Positions 7,710-17,607 are shown, counted from the first letter of the stretch. The stretch: 59,964 nucleotides of DNA from SFTH01 sp051878085 (GCA_051878085.1 JBJEJN010000068.1:1-59964); one strand, 5' to 3'. The notes: generated by a model not told the origin, from the letters alone. Program-made: numbers and translations.

Positions 7710-8198
7710 ATGTTTCACGTTTTCAGCGATCTGGAGGGAATCCGCATCGCCATCGAGATGGAGCGCCGGGGGGAATCGTTCTACCGGCACGCCGCGAGGG
7801 TGAGCAAGTCGGAGGAGACGGTGGAGATGCTTTTGTCCCTGGCCAACGAGGAGCAGTATCACCGCGCGGAGTTTGAGCGCCTGCTGAGCGCGGAGTGCGC
7901 CCGGGGCATGTCCGACTGCGCCTACGACGACGAGACCAACGCCTATCTCACCGCCATTGCCGCAGAGGTGGTGTTCCCGAAGGGCCTGATGGCGCTCAGG
8001 GACGAGGGCTTTGAGAACCCCGAGGCGGTGCTCTTGCACGCCATCGCCTCGGAGAAGGATTCCATCCTGTTCTACACCGAGATGCAGCAGCGCACCGGCG
8101 ACGATCACGCCCGGGAGGTGTTCGGGGAGATCGTGCGTCAGGAGCGCGGCCATTTGTTCCGCCTGCAGCGCAGGCTTGCGCAGCTTTTGCAGGAATAA
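7710..8198 (+). CDS. Ferritin-like (rubrerythrin-type) di-iron protein
   Basis: 162 residues forming a four-helix bundle. Two helix pairs carry iron ligands: E in IEMERRGESFYRHA (about 20), E-x-x-H in ANEEQYHRAEF (about 50), E in ASEKDSILFYTEM (about 115) and E-x-x-H in VRQERGHLFRL (about 145). Rubrerythrins use such sites to reduce hydrogen peroxide in anaerobes. Unlike classical rubrerythrin there is no C-terminal rubredoxin domain with paired cysteines, so electrons must come from another protein. The ATG at 7710 follows GGGAGGAG by about six bases; an in-frame ATG 60 bases upstream overlaps the promoter's transcribed start and is less likely. Confidence 0.82.
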   Translation: MFHVFSDLEGIRIAIEMERRGESFYRHAARVSKSEETVEMLLSLANEEQYHRAEFERLLSAECARGMSDCAYDDETNAYLTAIAAEVVFPKGLMALRDEGFENPEAVLLHAIASEKDSILFYTEMQQRTGDDHAREVFGEIVRQERGHLFRLQRRLAQLLQE

Positions 8199-8257
8199 TG
8201 CGCGTGATTTTTTCATGAACCACATTCATGAATGGAACTAAAGGGGAGGATACGACC

Positions 8258-9985
8258 ATGGAAGCAATGAAGATTTACCAGCAGTGGCTCGCCGACTTCG
8301 CCGACGATCCGCAGACCATCGCCGATCTGAAGGCCATTGAGAACGATCCCGCAGAGATCGAGGATCGCTTTTACCGCGAACTGGAATTCGGCACCGCCGG
8401 CATGCGCGGCGTGCTGGGCGCCGGCACCAATCGCCTGAATATCTACAACGTGCGCCGCGTGACCCGCGCGCTTGCCAAGTACATCCTCACCACCCCCGAC
8501 GGCAAGGACAAGGGCGTGGCCATCGCCTACGACAGCCGCAACATGTCCGACGTGTTCGCCAAGCAGGCCGCGCTGGTGCTCTGCGCCGCGGGCGTGAAGG
8601 TGTTCCTGTTTGAATCCCTGCGCCCCGTGCCGGTGCTGTCCTTCACGATCCGCCACCTGAAGTGCATCGCGGGCATCGTGATCACCGCCAGCCACAACCC
8701 GAAGCAGTACAACGGCTACAAGGCCTACTGGACCGACGGCGGTCAGATGCCGCCCGAGTCCGTCAAGGGCATCACCGACCGCATCCCCGAGACCACCTAC
8801 GCCGAGTCCGTTCCCATGGACGAGCAGGCGGCCCTCGACGCGGGACTGCTCAACTACATCGGCAAGGATGTGGACGACGCGTACATCGCCGCCGTGAAGA
8901 AGCTCTCCGTCAATCCCGAGCTGGCCCGCGAGGTGGGCAAGGATCTGAAGATCGTCTACACCCCCCTGCACGGCTCCGGCAACATCCCGGTGCGCCGCAT
9001 CTTCGATGAGATCGGCATGAAGAACGTCTACGTGGTTCCTGAGCAGGAAAAACCGGACGGCAACTTCCCCACCGTGCGCGTGCCCAACCCCGAGGAGAGC
9101 GACGCGTTCCGCCTGGCACTCCAGATGCAGAAGGAGCTGGGCGCGGACCTGTGCGTGGGCACCGACCCCGACTGCGACCGCGTGGGCATCGCCTGCATGA
9201 CCGCCGACGGCACGCCCCGCCTGCTCAACGGCAACCAGATCGGCTGCGTGCTGCTGCACTACATCCTCTCCCAGAAGAAGGAGCGCGGTGAGCTGCCGGA
9301 GAACGCCGCCGCCGTCACCACCATCGTCTCCACCAACATGGCCGCAGCCATCGCCAAGTCCTTCGGCTGCAAGATGATCGAGGTGCTCACTGGCTTCAAG
9401 TACATCGCCGAGCAGATTCACCTGTTCGAGACCACCGGCTGCAACACCTTCATGTTCGGCTTTGAGGAGAGCTTCGGCTACCTCAGCGGCACCGACGTGC
9501 GCGACAAGGACGGCGTGAACGCCTGCATGCTCATCGCCGAGGCAGCCTGCTATTATAAGAAGAACTTCGGCAAGACCCTGGTGGACGCGATTGACATGCT
9601 CTACCAGCAGTACGGCTACTACGGCGACAAGGTCGTGTCCTTCGTCTGCCCGGGCAAGGACGGCCTCGAAACCATGCAGAACCTGATGGCCTCCCTGCGC
9701 GACAATCCGCCCACCGCCATCGGCGGCGCAAAGGTGGTTGCCCTGCGCGACTACCAGAAGTCCACCCGCGTGGAGGGCGACAAGGTGGAGACCCTGACCC
9801 TGCCCAAGAGCAACGTGCTCTACTTCGAGCTGGAGAACGACGCGTGGGTGTGCGTGCGCCCCTCCGGCACCGAGCCGAAGATCAAGCTCTATGTCAACGC
9901 CGTCTCCGATGCAGCCGAAAAGACCCAGGCGCTGCTGAAGGAGTACGCCGACGCGGCTGTGGAGATCCTCAACGGAAGAATGTAA
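8258..9985 (+). CDS. Phospho-sugar mutase (phosphoglucomutase)
   Basis: 575 residues, complete alpha-D-phosphohexomutase. It interconverts hexose 1- and 6-phosphates through a phosphoserine. All four active-site loops are visible: TASHNP with the catalytic serine (about residue 145), the metal loop DPDCDRVG (about 305), the sugar loop GFEESFGY (about 405) and the phosphate loop RPSGTEPKIKLY (about 535). Length and loop spacing fit the PgcA/Pgm type used in glycolipid and glycogen precursor supply. The ATG at 8258 follows AAGGGGAGG; an ATG ten codons upstream is without a site of its own. The preceding ferritin-like gene ends 59 bases earlier, so readthrough is possible. Confidence 0.93.
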   Translation: MEAMKIYQQWLADFADDPQTIADLKAIENDPAEIEDRFYRELEFGTAGMRGVLGAGTNRLNIYNVRRVTRALAKYILTTPDGKDKGVAIAYDSRNMSDVFAKQAALVLCAAGVKVFLFESLRPVPVLSFTIRHLKCIAGIVITASHNPKQYNGYKAYWTDGGQMPPESVKGITDRIPETTYAESVPMDEQAALDAGLLNYIGKDVDDAYIAAVKKLSVNPELAREVGKDLKIVYTPLHGSGNIPVRRIFDEIGMKNVYVVPEQEKPDGNFPTVRVPNPEESDAFRLALQMQKELGADLCVGTDPDCDRVGIACMTADGTPRLLNGNQIGCVLLHYILSQKKERGELPENAAAVTTIVSTNMAAAIAKSFGCKMIEVLTGFKYIAEQIHLFETTGCNTFMFGFEESFGYLSGTDVRDKDGVNACMLIAEAACYYKKNFGKTLVDAIDMLYQQYGYYGDKVVSFVCPGKDGLETMQNLMASLRDNPPTAIGGAKVVALRDYQKSTRVEGDKVETLTLPKSNVLYFELENDAWVCVRPSGTEPKIKLYVNAVSDAAEKTQALLKEYADAAVEILNGRM

Positions 9986-9986
9986 G

Positions 9987-10259
9987 ATGCCGCTTTCCCT
10001 GAAGCCCACGCCTGCGCCGGAGATCCCCATCGAGGGCGCGGAGATGATCGTTCCGCTGGTCTGCATCGGAATCTTCTTTCTGATCGTGCTCGGCCTGCTG
10101 GCATGGTTCTTCATCGCAATGAACCGCAACGATGCGAGGAGTCAGGAGCGACAGGAGAAGATGTACCGATCCCCGGCCCTGCGCAGGACGGCAAAAATTA
10201 TGGATGCGAGCTGCTTCCGTCCCGGAACACCGGGCTGGAAGCGCTGGTTCCATGGATAA
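9987..10259 (+). CDS. Small single-span membrane protein (tentative)
   Basis: 90 residues beginning one base after the mutase stop codon. A single hydrophobic helix (VPLVCIGIFFLIVLGLLAWF, about 22-41) is followed by a basic, polar tail (NRNDARSQERQEKMYR). GGAAG lies eight bases before the ATG, inside the end of the mutase gene. The helix is well formed and the context suits translational coupling. The last 40 residues have no recognisable pattern and no relative comes to mind, so it might be a chance frame. Confidence 0.45.
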   Translation: MPLSLKPTPAPEIPIEGAEMIVPLVCIGIFFLIVLGLLAWFFIAMNRNDARSQERQEKMYRSPALRRTAKIMDASCFRPGTPGWKRWFHG

Positions 10260-10275
10260 GTGAAAGACAGATGAA

Positions 10276-10299
10276 GCCCCCGACCGCACGGCCGGGGGC
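10276..10299. terminator. Bidirectional terminator
   Basis: GCCCCCG at 10276-10282 pairs with CGGGGGC at 10293-10299, with additional inner GC pairs. It lies between convergent genes, 17 bases after the small membrane protein and 20 bases after the ATC-hydrolase-like gene. Confidence 0.75.
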
Positions 10300-10318
10300 C
10301 TGTTGTATGAAAGCTGAA

Positions 10319-10819
10319 TTACTTCTTGGAGATGCGGATCTGGCAGACGTCGTCGCCCTTGGCCAGGGTCTTGCCCAGCTCGAAGGAGAAGCCCTCGTTG
10401 GCGTAGGTGGAGATGATGCCGCGGTCGCCGTCCATGGCGATGTCGCACAGCTCCGGCATGTCCTCCTCGGGCAGGCCCAGCTTGCGCCAGGCAGCCAGCA
10501 GCGGGCAGTAGTGGAAGTCGATGTTCAGGGCCTTCTCGCTCTGCTCCAGGATCTCCATCTCGAAGATGTCGACCACGTCGGGATTGGCGAACTCGGGGGC
10601 GAACACGGTCAGATCGTCGGTGCGGGAATACTTGTTGTTGCCGTGGAAGCAGCCGCAGCGCAGGATGGCCTTGTGGGCGAACTCGGTGCTCAGGCCGGCC
10701 TTCTTGGCCTCGTCGATCAGCAGACCCATCCAGGTGGCGCGATGCTCGATGAAGCCGCGCATCTTCTGGGTGTTGGCATCGGTCTTGGTGGGCACGTTGT
10801 TGTTCTTAATCTCGCTCAT
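10319..10819 (-). CDS. L-2-amino-thiazoline-4-carboxylate hydrolase family protein
   Basis: 166 residues of the ATC_hydrolase family, recognisable from HYCPLLAAWRKLGLPEEDM and the LCDIAMDGDRG motif in the second half. Named members open the thiazoline ring of ATC on the way to L-cysteine in Pseudomonas, but most family members are untested and the activity cannot be read off. There is no signal peptide or membrane helix. It starts 27 bases after the dihydroxyacetone kinase gene and is probably in the same transcript. A cysteine desulfidase-family gene lies 8 kb away, next to the divergent transporter; whether that link is real is an inference discussed in the findings. Confidence 0.8.
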   Translation of the reverse strand: MSEIKNNNVPTKTDANTQKMRGFIEHRATWMGLLIDEAKKAGLSTEFAHKAILRCGCFHGNNKYSRTDDLTVFAPEFANPDVVDIFEMEILEQSEKALNIDFHYCPLLAAWRKLGLPEEDMPELCDIAMDGDRGIISTYANEGFSFELGKTLAKGDDVCQIRISKK

Positions 10820-10846
10820 TTTCTTCTCTTCTCCTTTTTATGCGGC

Positions 10847-12604
10847 TCAAATGAGGTTGGCCGCAATGTAATCGCAAAGGCATTCGATCTGGTAGCTCAT
10901 GGTGACAGCACCCGCGTCCAGATGACCAACGCCCTTGTTGGTCTGGTAGCTGGCGCGGCCCTTCACGGCTTCCATGCCGCGGGTGGCCTCCGCGCCGTCG
11001 ACGGCGGCCTTCTTGACCTCCGCCAGGGTCTCCGCCGCGCCCTTGCCGGACTCGATGGCGGCCTTGTAGGCCTGCACCGCCGGATACAGCGCATCGATCA
11101 TGGTCTTCATGCCCGGCTCCGCCTTGCCGCGCGCCATCATGTCGCTGACCATGGCCTCCAGCGCGTTGCACAGGCCGCGATTGGTCAGCTCCGCCTTGCC
11201 GGCGCAGCTGCGGGCCGCAGCCATGTACGCGCCGCCGTAGAGGATGCCGGAGGAGCCGCCGATCTTGCTCATCATCAGCATGCCGATCTTCTTGAACACG
11301 TCGCAGATGGGCATGGCGCGCATCTCGTCGCTGGCGGCAACCAGGTTCTCAAAGCCCATGTTGATGTTGGCCCAGTGGTCGCCGTCGCCGGTGGCCGCGT
11401 CCAGGGAGGTGACGTAGTCACCGTTCTCGTAGATCTTCCTGGCTGTGATGTTGATGTAGTTGACGTAGTCCTGCGCGCTCAGGGTAAAGGGCGTGCTGTC
11501 CTCGTCGCCGAAGGGCGCTGCGGCCTGCACGGGCGCATCGTCGCTCTGCACGGCGTGGGTGGGAGCCTCGACGGTCTCGGCAGCGGCGGTCTCGCCCGCA
11601 GCAATCGCGCCTGCAACCTGGAAGGCGGGAGCCTCGCTGGGATAGTCCAGGCAGGCCTTCAGCTCGTCGTCCAGCTTGAGCAGGGTCACGGATGCGCCGG
11701 CCATCTCCAGGGAGGTCATGTAGTTGCCCACGAAGGTCTTGTAGGCCTTGATTCCCTTGGCTTCGAGGATCTGCTGCACCTCGTTGTTGAGGATGTAGAG
11801 CTCCATCAGCGGCGTGCCGCCCAGGCCGTTGACCATCACGGCGACCTCGCTGCCCTCGAAGATGTCGGTGTCGGCGAAGATCTTGCCCAGGAGCTTATTG
11901 GCGATGTCCTTCGCGGAGGAGATGGGCTCGCGGTTGATGCCGGGCTCGCCGTGGATGCCCATGCCGATCTCGATCTCGTCCTCGGCGAGGGTGAAGCCGG
12001 GCTTGCCCACGCCGGGCAGGATGCAGGGGGACATGGCCATGCCCATGGTGCGCACGTTGGCGATGGTCTTTTCCGCCACGGCCTTGACCTCGGCAAGGCT
12101 CTTGCCCATCTCGGCGGCTGCGCCCGCGATCTTGTGCACAAACACGGTGCCCGCGATGCCGCGACGGCCGGTGGAATAGGTGCTGTCCTCCACGGCCACA
12201 TCGTCCTTGACCACCACGTAGTCGGTCTTGATGCCGTCCAGAGCGGCCATCTCGCCGGACATGGTGAAGTTCATGATGTCGCCGGAGTAGTTCTTGATAA
12301 TCATCAGCACGCCCGCGCCGGAGTCCGCCGCCTTGATGCCCTCCACGATGCGATCCGGGGACGGGGAGGCGAACACGTTGCCGGCCACCGCTGCGTCCAG
12401 CATGCCCTTGCCCACGTAGCCCGCGTGCGCAGGCTCGTGACCGCTGCCGCCGCCGGAGACCAGGCCGACCTTGCCCTGCTTCTTCTCCCGGCGGGCGATG
12501 ACCTCAACGCCCTCGCCCAGGTAGACCACTGCGGGGTTCGCCCTGGCGAGGCCCTGCAGCATCTCGCTGACCACATTGTTGGGATTGTTGATAATCTTCT
12601 TCAT
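10847..12604 (-). CDS. ATP-type dihydroxyacetone kinase, DhaK and DhaL fused
   Basis: 585 residues. DhaK (1-330) shows VSGGGSGHEPAHAGYVGKGM and the substrate histidine in GIHGEPG (about 218), which binds dihydroxyacetone as a hemiaminal. An Ala/Glu-rich linker of about 50 residues leads to DhaL (390-585), with the nucleotide and magnesium loop ATGDGDHWANINMGF and GGSSGILYG. The fused layout is that of ATP-dependent kinases (Citrobacter/eukaryote type); no PTS subunit DhaM is nearby. The product is dihydroxyacetone phosphate. AAAGGAG precedes the ATG. It lies downstream of livF on the same strand, with a GC-rich stem (12645-12663) between. The true substrate could be another short keto- or aldo-triose. 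Confidence 0.88.
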   Translation of the reverse strand: MKKIINNPNNVVSEMLQGLARANPAVVYLGEGVEVIARREKKQGKVGLVSGGGSGHEPAHAGYVGKGMLDAAVAGNVFASPSPDRIVEGIKAADSGAGVLMIIKNYSGDIMNFTMSGEMAALDGIKTDYVVVKDDVAVEDSTYSTGRRGIAGTVFVHKIAGAAAEMGKSLAEVKAVAEKTIANVRTMGMAMSPCILPGVGKPGFTLAEDEIEIGMGIHGEPGINREPISSAKDIANKLLGKIFADTDIFEGSEVAVMVNGLGGTPLMELYILNNEVQQILEAKGIKAYKTFVGNYMTSLEMAGASVTLLKLDDELKACLDYPSEAPAFQVAGAIAAGETAAAETVEAPTHAVQSDDAPVQAAAPFGDEDSTPFTLSAQDYVNYINITARKIYENGDYVTSLDAATGDGDHWANINMGFENLVAASDEMRAMPICDVFKKIGMLMMSKIGGSSGILYGGAYMAAARSCAGKAELTNRGLCNALEAMVSDMMARGKAEPGMKTMIDALYPAVQAYKAAIESGKGAAETLAEVKKAAVDGAEATRGMEAVKGRASYQTNKGVGHLDAGAVTMSYQIECLCDYIAANLI

Positions 12605-12724
12605 GCTTGCTTCTCCTTTGAATATTGTTGATGATTCTTCGGAAGCCGCCGGATTCGGGCGGCGCTGCCGGAACCCCCGCCGCGCGGAGGTTTACGTAAA
12701 TGCATGTTCAGTTGATGGGCCGGT

Positions 12725-13442
<718 letters not shown>

Positions 13443-13456
<14 letters not shown>

Positions 13457-14222
13457 TCTTCTTGCGCTCCTCTCCCAGATAGGCGTGGATGACCTGCTCG
13501 TTGTTGGCGATCTCCTCCGGCAGGCCGTCGGCGATCAGCTTGCCGTGGTCCAGCACGTAGATGCGGTCGGAGATGTTCATGACCACGTTCATGTCGTGCT
13601 CGATCAGCAACACCGTGTAGCCGATCTCCTTCAGGTGGCGGATGAAGCGCAGCAGCTCCACGCTCTCCGCAGGGTTCATGCCGGCGGCGGGCTCGTCCAG
13701 CAGCAAAAGCTTTGCATCCGTGGCCATCGCGCGGGCGATCTCCACCTTGCGCTGCTCACCGTAGGGCAGGCTCTCGGCGTAGCTGTTGATGTACTTGTCC
13801 AGGCCGATGGAGTTGAGAATCTCGATGGCCTTGACGGTCTTGTCGCTCTCCTCCCTGCGGAAGGCGGGGGTGCGGAACAGACTCTGGAAGAAGTTGTACT
13901 TCGTGTTGATGTGGGTGCCCACCAGAACGTTCTCGATGACGCGCATCTTGGGGAAGAGGCGCAGGTTCTGGAAGGTGCGGGAGATGCCGCGGGTGACGAT
14001 CTCCTGGGGCGTCTTGCCGTCGATGCGCTCGTCCTGGAAGGAGATCGCGCCCTCGGTGATCTGATAAACGCCGGTGAGCATGTTGAACACGGTGGTCTTG
14101 CCCGCGCCGTTGGGGCCGATCAGCGAGACGATCTCGCCCTGATCCACGTGGAAGCTGACGTTGTCCACGGCGCGCAGGCCGCCGAACTGGATCGTGATGT
14201 TTTCAACGTTCAGAAAGCTCAT
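13443..14222 (-). CDS. livG: Branched-chain-type amino acid ABC transporter ATPase LivG
   Basis: 259 residues, second ATPase of the importer. Walker A is GPNGAGKTT (about 34-42), the signature region reads LPYGEQRKVEIARA, typical of LivG where the canonical LSGGQ is altered, Walker B is KLLLLDEPAAGMNP and the switch is LLIEHDMNVV. LivG-specific insertions around residues 100-130 are present. The gene overlaps livM by four bases and livF by 14, so translation of M, G and F is coupled. Confidence 0.93.
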
Positions 14223-15304
14223 GCCTGCGCTCCTTTCTCCTCGACCACGATGGCGTCGGTGGGTTCAATGCCCTGCTCCTTCAGCTTTGCGCGGGTGCGC
14301 CTGGAGAGCTTGTAGGGCAGCGTGGACTGCCAGCCCAGCGCGCCCTGGGGACGGAACTGCATCATGACCACCAGCAGCACGCCGTAGATGACGAAGCGCC
14401 ACTCGTTCAGGAAGCGGAACACCTGGGGGAACAGCTGCAGCAGCGCCGCGCCGAAGAACATGCCGCGGATCGTGCCCAGACCGCCGACAACCACCACGGA
14501 GATGATCAGCACGGAGACGTTGAACACGAAGTTGGTGGGCTCGATGTAGCCGTTGTTGATGACGGAGTAGAAGCCGCCCGCGATGCCCGTGATGAACGCC
14601 GAGATGACGAAGGACAGGATCTTGTAGCGGGAGGTCTTGATGCCCATCATGGTTGCCGCCAGCTCGTCGTCCTTGATGGCGAGGAAGGCGCGGCCGGACT
14701 TGGACTTCTTGATGGCCATGCAGCCCAGCGCCGTGAGCGTCACCAGCACCAGTATAATGAAGTAGAAGCCGCCATTCTGGAGCTTGAATTCAAAGCCGAA
14801 GAGCTCCGGTTTGGGGATGTTGCGGATGCCGTAGTTGCCGTTGGTCACGCTCTCCCACTGCTTGAGGATCATCTGCACGATCTCGCAGAAGCCCAGGGTG
14901 ACGATGGAGAGGTAGGTGCCCGACAGGCGCAGCGTGGGCAGGCCCAGCAGGAAGCCGATGAGGGCCGTAAAGCAGCCGCCCGCCAGCAGCGCCGGCCAGA
15001 ACGACCAGCCCAGCTTGGTGGTCAGCAGCGCGCAGCAGTACGCGCCGATGCCGTAGAAGCCCGCGTGGCCCAGGGAGACCAGGCCCGTGTAGCCGGTGAG
15101 CACGTTGAGGCCCATGCCCAGCATCGCGTAGAGCAGGATCATGGTCACGATGCGCTGGTTGGAGCGGCTCGCCAGCGGCGTGAAGGGGAAGGCGATCGCG
15201 ATGGCCGCGACCAGGAGGATGAAGACCGGCTTGTACGCGTCGATGAAGTGCTCAAAAACGTACAAGAAGCCGTTCTTTTTGATGCTGCCGATATTCTTCT
15301 TCAT
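14219..15304 (-). CDS. livM: Branched-chain-type amino acid ABC transporter permease LivM
   Basis: 361 residues with about ten membrane helices. The family segment GLNVLTGYTGLVSLGHAGFY (about 75-95) and a conserved loop including AIKDDELAATMMGI (about 235), which contacts the ATPase, are both present. The first 45 residues are a longer basic cytoplasmic start than in enteric LivM. The C-terminal 35 residues are polar and charged. It starts three bases after the livH stop and overlaps livG by four bases. Confidence 0.92.
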   Translation of the reverse strand: MKKNIGSIKKNGFLYVFEHFIDAYKPVFILLVAAIAIAFPFTPLASRSNQRIVTMILLYAMLGMGLNVLTGYTGLVSLGHAGFYGIGAYCCALLTTKLGWSFWPALLAGGCFTALIGFLLGLPTLRLSGTYLSIVTLGFCEIVQMILKQWESVTNGNYGIRNIPKPELFGFEFKLQNGGFYFIILVLVTLTALGCMAIKKSKSGRAFLAIKDDELAATMMGIKTSRYKILSFVISAFITGIAGGFYSVINNGYIEPTNFVFNVSVLIISVVVVGGLGTIRGMFFGAALLQLFPQVFRFLNEWRFVIYGVLLVVMMQFRPQGALGWQSTLPYKLSRRTRAKLKEQGIEPTDAIVVEEKGAQA

Positions 15305-15307
15305 ACG

Positions 15308-16195
15308 TTATACCTTTGTTACGCCTTTCTTGCCGAACAGACCGGTCGGCTTGATGATGAGGATCAGGATCAGAATCACGAAGGCCATGGGGTCGCGCAC
15401 GTTGCTGCCCAGGTACTGAGCCGCGAGGCACTCCGCCACGCCGACCACCAGGCCGCCGACCACGGAGCCGTGCAGGATGCCGATGCCGCCCACGACCGCC
15501 GCCGCGAAGGCCTTCAGGCCGATGGTGGAGCCCATGGTGGGCGAGATGACCTGATAGTAGCCGCCGATCAGCGCGCCGGCGATGGCCGCGCAGGCGCCGC
15601 CGATGAAGAAGGTGAAGGAGATGACGAAGTTGACGTTGATGCCCATGAGGTTGGCCGCCTTGGTGTTCTGCTCGGTGGCGCGCATCGCCAGGCCGATCTT
15701 CGTCTTCTGCACCAGGAAGGTCAGGATCAGAAGCAGGATCACCGCCACGATCAGCATGATGATCTGGCTGGACTGGATGGTGATGTTGCCGATGGAGATG
15801 TTGCCGAAGAGGTTCATGGACGGGAAGGAACGCTTCTCACTGCCGAATACATACTCGATGGAGAGCACGTTCTGAATTATGAAGGACATACCGATGGTGG
15901 TGATGAGGGTCGCGATCGGTATGGATTTTTTCTTGCGGAGGGGTTCCAGCGCGACCTTGTCGATGGTCAGCGCCAGCAGGCCGGAGAGCACCACCGCGAT
16001 GATGACGGCGGGCAGCAGGCCGAAGTTGAGGGATACGAAGAAGTAAACCATGTACGCACCAAAGGCATACACTGCGCTGTGCGAGAAATTGATGAGTCGG
16101 AGAACACCGAACACCATCGAATAGCCAACGGCAATCAGCGCGTATGCCATACCAAGTGCAAGACCGTTTATCAGGGTTCCGATGAGTGTCTGCAT
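15308..16195 (-). CDS. livH: Branched-chain-type amino acid ABC transporter permease LivH
   Basis: 295 residues, about eight membrane helices. It starts in the usual way for LivH (GLALGMAYALIAVGYSMVFG) followed by LINFSHSAVYAFGAY. The coupling loop appears as AMRATEQNTKAANLMGINV (about 185-203). It is the first permease gene, 146 bases after the binding-protein gene, and that space contains a strong stem-loop (16293-16321) which probably lowers expression of the membrane and ATPase genes relative to the binding protein. No strong ribosome site is visible, GGCGAC being the nearest purine-rich run. Confidence 0.92.
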   Translation of the reverse strand: MQTLIGTLINGLALGMAYALIAVGYSMVFGVLRLINFSHSAVYAFGAYMVYFFVSLNFGLLPAVIIAVVLSGLLALTIDKVALEPLRKKKSIPIATLITTIGMSFIIQNVLSIEYVFGSEKRSFPSMNLFGNISIGNITIQSSQIIMLIVAVILLLILTFLVQKTKIGLAMRATEQNTKAANLMGINVNFVISFTFFIGGACAAIAGALIGGYYQVISPTMGSTIGLKAFAAAVVGGIGILHGSVVGGLVVGVAECLAAQYLGSNVRDPMAFVILILILIIKPTGLFGKKGVTKV

Positions 16196-16292
16196 AGTAC
16201 ATCATGTCGCCGCCTGAGGGTGTCGGCAACATTCCCCTTTCTGCTTGTGTTGTGGACGAATCGTTCCAATGCGGGTTTTGCGCCTTTAAGAT

Positions 16293-16321
16293 GGTCGGGG
16301 AGGATGACATCCTCCCCGACC
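16293..16321 (-). terminator. Intercistronic stem-loop between SBP gene and livH
   Basis: GGTCGGGGAGGAT at 16293-16305 is perfectly complementary to ATCCTCCCCGACC at 16309-16321 with a three-base loop. No long T run follows on the minus strand, so it may act as a partial terminator or as a 3' stabiliser of the binding-protein message. Confidence 0.75.
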
Positions 16322-16341
16322 CAAAGCTCCGTTGCTCTGAA

Positions 16342-17460
16342 TTAGAACTCAGCCAGCGTGAAAGCGCCGTCCTTGACCATGATCTTGGTGAACACCTTCT
16401 GGGCGTCGCCGATCTCGTCGAAGGTGGTGTAGCCGGACATGCCGTCGTACTCGGTCTCGTACATTGCGTCCTTGACCGCCTCGCGATCCAGCACGCCAGC
16501 GCGCTCGATGGCCTCCAGCAGGATGCCGGTGGAGTCGTAGGCCTGGGTGGTCAGCGCGGAGGGCGCGGAGCCGTAAGCCTCGGTGTAGGCGGCGACGTAG
16601 GCCTGGATGCGCTCGTCGGTGCTGCCCGCGAAGAAGGAGACGGGAGCGTAGATGCCCTCGGCGGCCTCGCCGGCGATCTCGATCAGGTTGTTGGTGTAGG
16701 CGTTGGAGCAGCCGACCAGCTTCACGTCGTAGTCGCTGTTGTTGCAGGCGACGGCGAAGGGAGCCAGGGTGCCGTACATGCCGGCGACCATGATCACGTC
16801 GCAGCCGGCAGCCTTGAAGTTGGCGATCTCGGTGGCGAAGTCAACCGCGTCGGTGGAGACTTCCTGGCGCAGCACGAAGTTGCCGCCGATGTCCTGGATG
16901 TTGGCTTCCATGGCGTTGCCGGCGGACTGGCCCCACTCGGAGTCGATGGACAGCACGCCGATGGCCTGGCCGCCCAGATCGTTCACGGCCATCTCCGCGC
17001 CCGTGCGGGTCTCAACGGTGATGACGGTGTTGTTGCGGAAGATGTAATCGCCGATGCCGGAGTAGTCGGCATGGGAGGAGGTGGGGCTGATGTTGACGTA
17101 CTCAGCGTCCTGATAGGTCGGAGCAGCGACCATGCAGATGCCGGAGGCGAAGTGGCCGATGACGCCCCAGATGTCCTCATCGGAAACGATGTTCTCGGCG
17201 ATGATGGCAGCCTCGTCGGAGTCGGACTTGTCGTCGTACTCCACGATCTCAACGGTATAGGTCTCGTCGCCGACGGTCACGCCGCCCTTGGCATTCCACT
17301 CGGAGGCCATGAGCTTTGCAGCGTTGGCAAAGCCGATGCCGTACTCCGCGTTGTCACCGGTCATGGGGCCGGCGACCGCGATCTTGATGGTGCCCTCGGC
17401 AAAGGCGCCGCAGCTCAGGATCAGAGCCAGAGTCAGGACGATTGCAAAAATCTTCTTCAT
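16342..17460 (-). CDS. Branched-chain-type amino acid substrate-binding protein
   Basis: 372 residues, periplasmic-binding fold type I of the LivJ/LivK family. The signal peptide MKKIFAIVLTLALILSCGAFA is followed by EGTIKIAVAGPMTGDNAEYG, the typical first strand and ligand loop. It could be cut as a lipoprotein at I-L-S-C or by signal peptidase I after A-F-A; the box is not canonical. Later family features are IDSEWGQSAGNAME and the final helix TTFDEIGDAQKVF. It is the promoter-proximal gene of the transporter, preceded by a leader of about 140 bases and a perfect promoter (17608-17636). Ligand uncertain. Confidence 0.92.
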   Translation of the reverse strand: MKKIFAIVLTLALILSCGAFAEGTIKIAVAGPMTGDNAEYGIGFANAAKLMASEWNAKGGVTVGDETYTVEIVEYDDKSDSDEAAIIAENIVSDEDIWGVIGHFASGICMVAAPTYQDAEYVNISPTSSHADYSGIGDYIFRNNTVITVETRTGAEMAVNDLGGQAIGVLSIDSEWGQSAGNAMEANIQDIGGNFVLRQEVSTDAVDFATEIANFKAAGCDVIMVAGMYGTLAPFAVACNNSDYDVKLVGCSNAYTNNLIEIAGEAAEGIYAPVSFFAGSTDERIQAYVAAYTEAYGSAPSALTTQAYDSTGILLEAIERAGVLDREAVKDAMYETEYDGMSGYTTFDEIGDAQKVFTKIMVKDGAFTLAEF

Positions 17461-17607
17461 TATTGTTGCGCTCCTTTTTTCTTTTTATTTCAAAGGCGGC
17501 GTGCCGCGCGCCTTTAAAACCGGGCTCGTGCTTCGTGGTATGACCAGGATTTCGGCAGTTCCGACGACGATCTTTCGATTGAATATGTATTGTGAACTTT
17601 ATGAGAT

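Noticed and set aside
8213..10129. Long open frame antisense to the phospho-sugar mutase gene
   Set aside because: Its protein is dominated by His, Gly, Val and Leu, as expected from reading GC-rich codons backwards, and has no motif. The mutase on the other strand is unmistakable.
10103..12631. 842-codon open frame antisense to the dihydroxyacetone kinase gene
   Set aside because: Low-complexity Ala/Gly/His/Leu composition and no ribosome site; the real kinase covers the same stretch.
17461..17607. T-box or amino acid riboswitch in the transporter leader
   Set aside because: No T-box antiterminator sequence and no terminator with T run before the start codon; only one imperfect stem.
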